Assembly (NCBI GenBank): GCA_015486475.1
Contig: WFRO01000361.1
Span: 1-21,383, forward strand
Origin: Bacteroidales bacterium
Lineage (GTDB): Bacteria; Bacteroidota; Bacteroidia; Bacteroidales; VadinHA17
Length of the DNA stretch: 21,383 nt
Reading direction: 5' to 3'
Below are positions 7,046-14,552 of this stretch, in pieces. Positions within the stretch are counted from its first letter, which is position 1. Each line of letters opens with the position of its first letter. Under the pieces are notes generated by a model, which had not been told where the DNA came from, did not search any database, and worked only from the letters and a program-made list of their open reading frames with translations. The position numbers and the translations under genes are program-made.

Positions 7046-8920
7046 ATGGATAAAAAAGAGATCTTACCGTTCATCAAGACCGTAGAGTTGTTCAAGGGTC
7101 TGAAAGAGGATGAGTTACAATTGCTTGCGACTGAGCTGGAGGAAAGGAAATACAGGAGCGGGGAGTTCCTGTTCCGCGAACATGATCCCCGCGAGGAGGT
7201 GTTCATCATATACAAGGGAGAGGTGGAGCTGATCAAGGTGTTGCCTACCGGGGCGGAGAAGAAGCTGGTAACTTTCCATGAGGGAGATTTCCTGGGGGAA
7301 GGTGCCATTGCCGGTGATGTTCATTCTACTTCAGCCAGGGCTGTGGAGGATTCGCAGGTGCTCATCCTTGACAGGGACTATTTCTTTAAGCATGGCAAAA
7401 CAGCCGTCAGGATCTTTTCAAACATCATCCGGGTGATCTCCCGCAGGATGAAATATTCAAATGCGATGATCCTGCATGCGGCAGCGCAGTATGAGTCGGG
7501 TAAAACCAGAAAGGAACACGATCTGTTGGGTTACAGGGAAGTCCCGGCGGAGGCGTATTACGGAATACAGACACTGCGGGCCATGGAGAATTTCAACATC
7601 ACTGGTGTGAATCTCAGTTTTTATCCCGTGCTTATTGAGTCGCTGGCCATGGTGAAGAAGGCGGCGGCCGAGGCCAATCATGAACTGGGATTGCTGGAGG
7701 ATCCCGTGTACAAAGCTATTGTACAGGCCTGTGATGAGATCATCAAGGGTAAGTATCACCAGCATTTTGTAGTGGACATGATCCAGGGAGGGGCAGGTAC
7801 CTCTACGAACATGAATGCCAATGAAGTGATCGCCAACAGGGCGCTGGAGATCATGGGACATAAAAAAGGGGAATACCAGTATTGTCACCCCAACAACCAT
7901 GTAAACCTCTCTCAGTCGACCAACGATGCTTATCCCACGGCGGTCAAGCTGGCGCTGATCTTCAGCAACCAGAGCCTGATCATCATTCTGGAGGAGCTGG
8001 CCAATGCTTTCAGGAAGAAGTCGGAGGAGTTTACCAATGTGCTGAAGATGGGCAGGACCCAGCTTCAGGATGCTGTACCCATGACCCTCGGGCAGGAATT
8101 TGAGGCGTATGCTGTAACGCTGAACGAGGAGATACAGCGGCTGAATGAGAATGTGGATCTTTTTCTGGAGATCAATTTGGGGGGCACTGCCATCGGTACG
8201 GGCATCAATGCTGATCCCGACTATTCGCGATTGGTGGTCAAATACCTCCGGCAGATCACGGGACTGGAAGTGAAGACGGCCAAGAACCTGGTGGAGGCCA
8301 CCCAGGATACCGGGGCTTTTGTCATGTACTCTTCTGCTCTGAAGCGTCTGGCCCTTAAGCTCTCAAAGATATCCAACGACCTGCGTCTGCTTTCCAGCGG
8401 TCCCCGGGCCGGCCTGAACGAGATCAATCTGCCGGCCGTACAGCCCGGCTCCTCCATCATGCCGGGCAAAGTGAATCCCGTGATCCCCGAGGTGGTCAAC
8501 CAGGTTGCATTCAAGGTGATCGGCAATGACCTGACGGTAAGCATGGCCGGTGAGGCGGGGCAGCTGGAGCTGAATGTTATGGAGCCGGTGATCGTACAGA
8601 GCCTTTTTGAGTCGCTGGAGATGCTGAAAAATGGAATGAGAACCCTGCGACGACGCTGCATCGAGGGGATCACGGCCAATGCTGAGAGGACCCGTGAGAT
8701 GGTGCAGCACAGTATAGGTATTGTGACGGCCCTGAATCCGGTGCTGGGGTATGAGACCTCCTCCATGCTGGCCAAAGAGGCCGGAGCCACGGGGAAAAGC
8801 GTTTATGATCTGGTATTGGAGAAAAAACTCCTTTCCAAGAAGGAACTGGATAAATTGCTGTCCCCCGAGCATATGCTCCAACCGCATAAGTTGAAAAAGA
8901 TGAAAAAGGGAGAGGAGTAA
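7046..8920 (+). CDS. aspA: cNMP-binding-type domain fused to aspartate ammonia-lyase
   Basis: One uninterrupted 624-residue frame with two parts. Residues 1 to about 115 form a CRP-type cyclic-nucleotide-binding fold (LFKGLKEDEL, then GEVELIKV, then FLGEGAIAG), followed by a CRP-like helix (112-150) but no helix-turn-helix. Residues 152-624 are a full-length aspartase (L-aspartate to fumarate plus ammonia), beginning KEHDLLGYREVPAEAYYG and containing GAGTSTNMNANEV, STNDAYPT, GRTQLQDAVPMTLGQEF and the signature loop GSSIMPGKVNP (468-478). Close agreement with the well-known E. coli AspA sequence makes aspartase more likely than fumarase. The ordinary enzyme lacks the first 150 residues, so ligand control of activity is inferred. 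Gly84-Glu85 of the phosphate cassette are kept, but the expected Arg appears to be His93, so cAMP binding is uncertain. It is the last gene before a convergent 61-bp gap facing xseB, with no clear terminator. Confidence 0.93.
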   Translation: MDKKEILPFIKTVELFKGLKEDELQLLATELEERKYRSGEFLFREHDPREEVFIIYKGEVELIKVLPTGAEKKLVTFHEGDFLGEGAIAGDVHSTSARAVEDSQVLILDRDYFFKHGKTAVRIFSNIIRVISRRMKYSNAMILHAAAQYESGKTRKEHDLLGYREVPAEAYYGIQTLRAMENFNITGVNLSFYPVLIESLAMVKKAAAEANHELGLLEDPVYKAIVQACDEIIKGKYHQHFVVDMIQGGAGTSTNMNANEVIANRALEIMGHKKGEYQYCHPNNHVNLSQSTNDAYPTAVKLALIFSNQSLIIILEELANAFRKKSEEFTNVLKMGRTQLQDAVPMTLGQEFEAYAVTLNEEIQRLNENVDLFLEINLGGTAIGTGINADPDYSRLVVKYLRQITGLEVKTAKNLVEATQDTGAFVMYSSALKRLALKLSKISNDLRLLSSGPRAGLNEINLPAVQPGSSIMPGKVNPVIPEVVNQVAFKVIGNDLTVSMAGEAGQLELNVMEPVIVQSLFESLEMLKNGMRTLRRRCIEGITANAERTREMVQHSIGIVTALNPVLGYETSSMLAKEAGATGKSVYDLVLEKKLLSKKELDKLLSPEHMLQPHKLKKMKKGEE

Positions 8921-8981
8921 AGGCTTTCTGTTGTCTGGTTCAGGAGGCACGGAGGGTGTGAAACGATCTCCAGGTATTCCG

Positions 8982-9206
8982 TCAGGGTTGATCCGCTGTT
9001 CCCGTATCTTCTTCCAGGTTTTTCAGGATGTCTTCCACTTCGGAGGAGGCTTTGTGCAGTTTTGACTGGCAGTAGCGGAGGAGATAAGCAGCTCTTTTGA
9101 CATGGCGTGTAAGATCGTCAACATCGGGCTCCCCTTTTTCTATTCCGGCAAGGATCTCCTCAAGTTCGGCGATGGCTTCGGCATAGGTAAGTTGTTTCTT
9201 TGCCAT
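8982..9206 (-). CDS. xseB: Exodeoxyribonuclease VII small subunit
   Basis: 74-residue cytoplasmic helical protein that assembles with XseA into exonuclease VII, which degrades single-stranded DNA in both directions to oligonucleotides. It matches the family in length and pattern: LTYAEAIAELEEILAGIEKGEPDVDDLTRHVKRAAYLL split around the conserved LE-x-I-x-x-IE-x-GE core, then a long second helix and an acidic tail. The ATG at 9206 lies just 2 bp after the stop of the upstream sensor kinase, so its translation is probably coupled to that gene and not directly to xseA, which lies 4 kb upstream on the same strand. Confidence 0.95.
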   Translation of the reverse strand: MAKKQLTYAEAIAELEEILAGIEKGEPDVDDLTRHVKRAAYLLRYCQSKLHKASSEVEDILKNLEEDTGTADQP

Positions 9207-9208
9207 GG

Positions 9209-11146
9209 TTATTGGGTTTTGTTCGAGACAGCAAGAGAAAAGGAGAACCGGCTGCCCTCACCGGGAGAGCTTTCGATCGTCAGGGAGGTGGAATGGTAAG
9301 AGAGGAACTCTTTGCTGATGATCAGTCCCAGACCTGTTCCTTCTTCGCCCGACGTTCCTTTTCTTGTGAAATGATATTCCAGATTGAAGAGTTTCTTTTT
9401 ATCTTCCTCAGAGAGACCATAACCTGTGTCAGTCACCGACACTGTCACCTGGCCATCCTGACGGGTTGCCTCCATGGTAACCACTCCGAGCTTATCCGTA
9501 TATTTTATGGCATTGTGGAGGAGGTTGCGAAGCACCACGGTGATCATATTTTCATCTCCATAAACGATCAGATCATCTGTATACTGAAGCATCAGATTGA
9601 TCTGTTTTTTCTCTGCCATATACCTGTACATCTCCGTGACATCCCGCATGGCTTTGTTCAGCTCGAAGTAAGAGGGCTGGAATTGTATCCGGTTGGTCTG
9701 GATGCGGGCCCAGTGCAGTAGGTTCTCGAGGAGGAAGTGGAGCTGCTTGGCTGCCTGGAAGATAAATTCGCTATGTCTTTTGATATCTTTCCTTTCGAAG
9801 TTATGGATCTCCTCTGAAAGAAGCTCTGCAAATCCCAGAAGGGCATTGAAAGGATTGATCAGATCATGTGCCAGGATCATGAAAAGTTTATTGCGGATCT
9901 GGTTTTCCTGTTCCTGTTGAAGTTTCTTATTTTCCAGTTCTTTATGTACGGTCTCCAGTTTGCGGTTGGTTTCCAGCAGTTTCTTATGGGATCTTTTCTG
10001 CTCCAGGTAAACATAGAACAGGATAAGGAAGATCACAGCAAAGAAAATAAGCAATATCCGGGTGATATTCTTGAAGAACAGGTTCTTTTTGTAGGTCAGT
10101 TCACGGATATGGTTGTCTTTTTTAAGGAGGGCAAGGGATTTGATCTTGGTCTCCATATCGTAGCGGATGTCAAAAAGCTTTTTTACGTTGTTCAGTTGGA
10201 CCGTCTGCAGGGAGTCGTTGAAATCCAGATAATTATTGGTATATTCGATCGCTTTATTGTAGTTGCCTGTGGTGGCGTAATATTCCGAGAAGAGTTTCAT
10301 GTTCTTTAGCCTGACTTTCGGGAGGTCATGTTTTTTCAGGCAGGCGGTACTTTTGTTCAGGTAAGTATGCGCTTTGGATGGCTCTTTCTTTTTCAGGCAA
10401 GTGGCTGCGAGCATGCTGTAGATCCGGCAAAGGAAAGCATTGAATCCTGCTTTCCTGCTGAGAGGGATCATCTCCAGGAGTACTTTCTCTTCCTCATTGT
10501 AATCTCCCAGGCTCTCATAATATTTGGCCAGGTACTGCATAGCAATGATCTGCCCCCGGATATCCTTATCCCGGGTGAACCAATCCAGGGATCCCTGTAT
10601 ATGTTTATATGCAGAATCGTATTTCCCGGCATTCAGCTCTGCGTCGCTGATAAAAAGGAGATCGGTATGCAAAAGCCGCTGGTTAGTGCTGCGCATCAGT
10701 TCAGCTGCGGTGGTCAGGTACACCTGTGCGGAATCGTATTGCCTGAGTTCATTAAAGGTCTGGCCCAGTCGCATATATGCTTTTGATATAAGATCATTAC
10801 AGTTGCATGTGCCGATATTTTTCAGGATGCTCCTGTAATACTCCATGGCCGTGTTATAGGCATTTTCTACGGAGTAAACATTCCCTATATCCAGCAGGGC
10901 CTGATTGATAGACTTGATATCCCCGGTTTTGAGCGCTGCCTCATAGGCGATATAAGCATAACGCAGGCTTTCCTCCCGGTCGGTGAACAGATATTTCTGG
11001 GCCAGTTTGAGGCCTACCTGTACTTCCACAGTATCAGAGATCTTCTTTGTCAGGATCTCTTTCAGACTGTCCACCTCATTTGTCTGTGCCCGCAGAGGGA
11101 GGCTCAGGCAAATAAGGAATATGCCGGTGAGGATCTTTCCGGTCAT
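9209..11146 (-). CDS. TPR-containing transmembrane sensor histidine kinase (second of pair)
   Basis: 645-residue membrane kinase. A signal peptide ends near ...SLPLRAQ (about residue 21). A region of TPR-like helical repeats follows to about residue 320 and should lie in the periplasm. Then come a transmembrane helix (361-382), a coiled coil (about 385-420), HisKA with AHDLINPFN (His427), and HATPase with N box LLHNAIKY, G1 DTGYGLS and G2 GTGLGLI. There is no receiver domain. The start overlaps the stop of the preceding kinase by 4 bp (ATGA), and xseB starts 2 bp after its stop, so the three are one translational unit. It shares layout and motif spacing with the upstream kinase, consistent with tandem duplication and later divergence. 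The cognate regulator is not in the window and the signal is unknown. Confidence 0.93.
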   Translation of the reverse strand: MTGKILTGIFLICLSLPLRAQTNEVDSLKEILTKKISDTVEVQVGLKLAQKYLFTDREESLRYAYIAYEAALKTGDIKSINQALLDIGNVYSVENAYNTAMEYYRSILKNIGTCNCNDLISKAYMRLGQTFNELRQYDSAQVYLTTAAELMRSTNQRLLHTDLLFISDAELNAGKYDSAYKHIQGSLDWFTRDKDIRGQIIAMQYLAKYYESLGDYNEEEKVLLEMIPLSRKAGFNAFLCRIYSMLAATCLKKKEPSKAHTYLNKSTACLKKHDLPKVRLKNMKLFSEYYATTGNYNKAIEYTNNYLDFNDSLQTVQLNNVKKLFDIRYDMETKIKSLALLKKDNHIRELTYKKNLFFKNITRILLIFFAVIFLILFYVYLEQKRSHKKLLETNRKLETVHKELENKKLQQEQENQIRNKLFMILAHDLINPFNALLGFAELLSEEIHNFERKDIKRHSEFIFQAAKQLHFLLENLLHWARIQTNRIQFQPSYFELNKAMRDVTEMYRYMAEKKQINLMLQYTDDLIVYGDENMITVVLRNLLHNAIKYTDKLGVVTMEATRQDGQVTVSVTDTGYGLSEEDKKKLFNLEYHFTRKGTSGEEGTGLGLIISKEFLSYHSTSLTIESSPGEGSRFSFSLAVSNKTQ

Positions 11147-13104
11147 TTTTGATCTTTTTTATTTCTTTTTCCCGGGCAAGGTATGGTGAAAAAGAAGGTA
11201 GTACCTTTTCCAGGTTTGCTTTGTACCCAGATCTCTCCGCCACTTTTTTCAATGAACTCCCGGCAGAGGATCAGGCCCAGACCGCTGCCTTCCTCATTTT
11301 CCGTACCTTTTGTGGAGGTGGCAGAGGCAAGTTCAAATAATGTATCCAGCTTGTCTTCGCTTATCCCTATGCCATTGTCTTCGACAGAGACCCTTATGAA
11401 GCCGTTCGTACGTTTGGCTTCGATCTTTACATAGCCGTTACGGCCGGTGAACTTGATGGCGTTGCTTATCAGATTACGGATGACAGAGCTGAGCAGATCC
11501 CTGTCGGCATAGACAATGAGATCCCGGTCCACGTGGTTAAGAAGATGGATGTTCTTGATGCGTGCGTTCTCTTTATAGAACGAGAGTATTTCGTCAATGA
11601 CCTCAGAAAGATAGATGTCGTCCGGATTGTAGGAGAGTCTTCCGGTCTGCGACTGTGTCCATTTAAGGAGGTTGCTCAGCAGGTTGTAGGAGCGTATCGC
11701 CGATTCCTTGATCAGACCTGCATATTTTTTTATTTCTTCGTCTCCCAGTTTGTCAATATCTGTTACCAGCAGTTCGGAGAGTCCCAGCAACGGCTGGAAA
11801 GGGTTGATCAGGTCATGGGCTATGATAGAGAAAAACTTATCCTTTGTGCGTATCATCGAATCGAGTTTTTTCTCCGACTCCATCAGTTTGTTATTTGCCT
11901 CCTCCAGGTTCCGGTTCTTGTCGGAAAGGTCCTTTTTCAGGGTGCGCAGTTTACGGATGGTCAGGAGAATGTAAGTACTCAGGAAGATCAGCAGGAAGAA
12001 GAATATGAGAAAAGAAAGGATCCTTCTTCTTTCTTTTTTCAGGGTCATTTCTTTGATGATGCGGTCTTTCTGCAAAGTCTGGATCTGGAATTCCAGTTCC
12101 TGTGCCTTGTACTCGATCTGCATGTTGGTGATCTTCTCGAGGGAGATCCCGGAGTTAATAGAGTCCTCGTAGGCCGAATATTTTTTCATGTTTTCCCATG
12201 CTTTTTCCACCTCTCCCATTTTCTGATAGTAGTGATACAGATTAGCATAGAAATCCCTGATGTTCATCGGGTCGCCATACTTTAAAACCAGGGGTTTTGC
12301 TCGTTTGAGCATTTTGTAGCAGTTGGCCGGGGAATTCAGGTCAAGATATACAGCAGCAAGATTGATCAGGGACTGTATGATGGCCGAGGTGTCATTCATG
12401 GAGTCGGCTATATGGAGCGATACAAGGTAGTTCTCCTCCGCTTTTTTATAGTTTTCCATCCAGTGGTAGACGCTGCCGATGTTCAGGTAGGAATCGCCGA
12501 TGCTCTGTACCTGGTTGTGTTCTTTGCAGAAGTCCAGTGTTTTGTAACCCCAGGTAAGCGCCTCGGAGAGATCGCCTTTCATCGAATAGAAATTGATCAT
12601 GTTGTTGTAGTTGGCTCCTATCTTGCTTTCCAGGCCCAGTTTTTTCTTCAGCTCGATGGATCTGTTGTTGTATTCAATGGCTTTGTCAAAATCGTTGTTG
12701 GCTGCATAGATCAGTGCCAGGTTGGTATAGGAGTATGCGATCCCGGCAGAATCATGCAGTTTTTCCCTCATACGCAGGGCCTGGAGGATGTAAGCAGTAG
12801 CCTTTTCATTGTTATGGAACAGATAATGTACGGAGCCGATCCTGTTGATGGCTTCAGCGCGGAGCCGGTCACTGCCCAGGCTGTCGGCGATGTTCTTTGC
12901 TTCGAGTGCCAGTTTCATACTGGTAAGCAGAGAGTAACGCATATAGTACCGGGAGAGCTCAGACAGAATGTAAACTTTCTCAGAATCATCTGCTGTCCGG
13001 AGCCGGGTGTTCAAGCTGTCCAGATAGAAAGTCTGTGCTGAAACGGTCATCGTTCCTGCCAGAAACAAGAGAAAAGAAATAAGTATGTCTTTCCTTTTTA
13101 TCAT
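11143..13104 (-). CDS. TPR-containing transmembrane sensor histidine kinase (first of pair)
   Basis: 653 residues with the same plan as the next gene. A signal peptide ends near ...MTVSAQ, and several recognisable TPR units follow (for example AIAYSYTNLALIYAANNDF and the SIGDSYLNIGSVYHWMENY unit) to about residue 310. Then come a transmembrane helix (362-383), a coiled coil, HisKA with AHDLINPFQ (His430), and HATPase with N box LISNAIKF, G1 DNGIGIS and G2 GSGLGLIL. No receiver domain is present. The TPR part most likely senses a periplasmic protein or peptide, which is inferred from the fold only. It begins 74 bp after xseA. That gap contains an exact TAnnTTTG -7 element, so this gene probably also has its own promoter. 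It overlaps the following kinase by 4 bp. Confidence 0.94.
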   Translation of the reverse strand: MIKRKDILISFLLFLAGTMTVSAQTFYLDSLNTRLRTADDSEKVYILSELSRYYMRYSLLTSMKLALEAKNIADSLGSDRLRAEAINRIGSVHYLFHNNEKATAYILQALRMREKLHDSAGIAYSYTNLALIYAANNDFDKAIEYNNRSIELKKKLGLESKIGANYNNMINFYSMKGDLSEALTWGYKTLDFCKEHNQVQSIGDSYLNIGSVYHWMENYKKAEENYLVSLHIADSMNDTSAIIQSLINLAAVYLDLNSPANCYKMLKRAKPLVLKYGDPMNIRDFYANLYHYYQKMGEVEKAWENMKKYSAYEDSINSGISLEKITNMQIEYKAQELEFQIQTLQKDRIIKEMTLKKERRRILSFLIFFFLLIFLSTYILLTIRKLRTLKKDLSDKNRNLEEANNKLMESEKKLDSMIRTKDKFFSIIAHDLINPFQPLLGLSELLVTDIDKLGDEEIKKYAGLIKESAIRSYNLLSNLLKWTQSQTGRLSYNPDDIYLSEVIDEILSFYKENARIKNIHLLNHVDRDLIVYADRDLLSSVIRNLISNAIKFTGRNGYVKIEAKRTNGFIRVSVEDNGIGISEDKLDTLFELASATSTKGTENEEGSGLGLILCREFIEKSGGEIWVQSKPGKGTTFFFTIPCPGKRNKKDQK

Positions 13105-13143
13105 ATGCCAGAGGGCAAAGAGAACAATTTCTTTCTATATACG

Positions 13144-13151
13144 CAAAAATA
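13144..13151 (-). promoter_or_regulatory. Bacteroidota -7 element ahead of kinase pair
   Basis: On the minus strand the sequence TATTTTTG is an exact match to TAnnTTTG, 39 bp upstream of the first kinase ATG, implying a leader of about 33 nt. The -33 TTTG is not recognisable at the expected distance. It lies in the 74-bp gap after xseA, so kinase-kinase-xseB could be expressed separately from the genes upstream. Confidence 0.45.
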
Positions 13152-13178
13152 CAGCACGTGTTCTGTTTAGCCGGTTTT

Positions 13179-14549
13179 TTATTTGACCACTTTGCTGGTT
13201 ACCGTGCCTTTATATAACCGGGTGTGGAGGATATCTCCGTTTTTCACTTTTTCCCCGTTCTTCAATGCTTTTCCTTCAAAGTGTGTGATAGAGTATCCCC
13301 GTTCCAGGATACGGGAAGGATCCAGATGGGTGATACTTTGCCGGAAAAGATCCAGTTGGTGGTTGAAACGGGTGATATTACTGTTGTACAGATCTCTCAG
13401 GAAATGCCTGGTATTTGTCAGATCCTGTTCATGCAGGGAGATGAATATTCCCTTATTCCTTTCCAGGATCAATTTCCGTTGTTGCAGTTCGTTTTTTTCT
13501 TTCTCCAGGAGGCCTTTTGACAAATATACCGTTTCGCGGAGGATGCCGTCCATTTTACGGTGTTGTGTCACCAGGTGGGATTGCACGGTCTCTTTCAGTT
13601 TCCAACCGTGATCTTTCAGTGCCTGATGATAGTCTGTGAGTGTCTCTTTGGTACGGTAGCTGATCCCTGCGGCCAGGGAGAGCAGTTTTTCTTCAAAGTT
13701 GCTGATCCTGTCAAGAATGAATTCAGCCACAGCCGTAGGGGTTTTCAGTCCGGCAAAAGCCACCAGATCAGCTACGGTCTCATCTTTTTCATGGCCGATA
13801 CCGGTGAGTACCGGCAGGGGGAACTGGGCAATGTGCTGGGCCAGCCTGTAGTTGTCGAAGCTGCTGAGATCGGCCTGTGATCCTCCGCCACGGATGATCG
13901 CCACCACATCAAAATCTTTTTCTCTTTTGTAGATCGTTTCCAGTGCGGCGACGATGGTATTGCCTGCTTCTTTCCCCTGCATCATGGCAGGGAAGAGCTC
14001 CAGATCAAAATGATAACGGCCCGGATGGTTCAACAGCTGATGAACGAAGTCCTGGTATCCGGCGGCGGTTTCGGAAGAGATGATGGCGATACGCTGGGGG
14101 ACCAGGGGGAAGGGGAGCTGTTTGTTCATCTCCAGGATGCCTTCCCTGCGCAGTTGTTCAATGATCTCTTTCCTTTTCACTGCCATCTCCCCCAATGTGT
14201 AAGCAGGATCTATATCTTTTATGTTCAGCGACAGTCCGTATACTTCATGAAAGGTGACCTCCGCTTCCACCAGCACTTTTATGCCGGCGGTGAGGGTTTG
14301 TCCGGTGGTGGTCTCGAAGTAGGGTTTCAGGATGCGGAATGTGTAGGCCCATATCATGGCACGGGCCCTGGCTGCCGGCTGGTCACTGTCGGGTGCTTTT
14401 TCTATCAGCTCCAGATAACAGTGGCCCCGGGCATTTACCTTGATCTCACTTATCTCTGCCACCACCCGGTATGTGTCGGGGAAGTTCGTCTCCATGACAT
14501 CCCGGATCTTTTGGTTGAGCTCAAGCAGAGAGACCGTTTTCTTTTCCAT
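13179..14549 (-). CDS. xseA: Exodeoxyribonuclease VII large subunit
   Basis: 456-residue catalytic subunit of exonuclease VII, a cytoplasmic single-strand DNase used in repair and recombination. It has an N-terminal OB-fold DNA-binding domain (about 5-110, SLLELNQKIRDVMETNFPD onward), a catalytic domain with IISSETAAGYQDF, IIRGGGSQADLSSFDNY and TGIGHEKDETVADLVA through KTPTAVAEF, a long coiled-coil stretch (about 290-410) where XseB helices normally pack, and the C-terminal SRILERGYSIT motif. Length is normal. The ATG at 14549 is 3 bp after the protease stop, indicating one mRNA with the two exported-protein genes upstream. Its partner xseB is not adjacent but 4 kb further along, after two sensor kinases. 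Confidence 0.96.
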   Translation of the reverse strand: MEKKTVSLLELNQKIRDVMETNFPDTYRVVAEISEIKVNARGHCYLELIEKAPDSDQPAARARAMIWAYTFRILKPYFETTTGQTLTAGIKVLVEAEVTFHEVYGLSLNIKDIDPAYTLGEMAVKRKEIIEQLRREGILEMNKQLPFPLVPQRIAIISSETAAGYQDFVHQLLNHPGRYHFDLELFPAMMQGKEAGNTIVAALETIYKREKDFDVVAIIRGGGSQADLSSFDNYRLAQHIAQFPLPVLTGIGHEKDETVADLVAFAGLKTPTAVAEFILDRISNFEEKLLSLAAGISYRTKETLTDYHQALKDHGWKLKETVQSHLVTQHRKMDGILRETVYLSKGLLEKEKNELQQRKLILERNKGIFISLHEQDLTNTRHFLRDLYNSNITRFNHQLDLFRQSITHLDPSRILERGYSITHFEGKALKNGEKVKNGDILHTRLYKGTVTSKVVK

Positions 14550-14552
14550 GGT

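Noticed and set aside
8921..8981. Terminator in the convergent aspartase-xseB gap
   Set aside because: No hairpin followed by a T-tract found on either strand.
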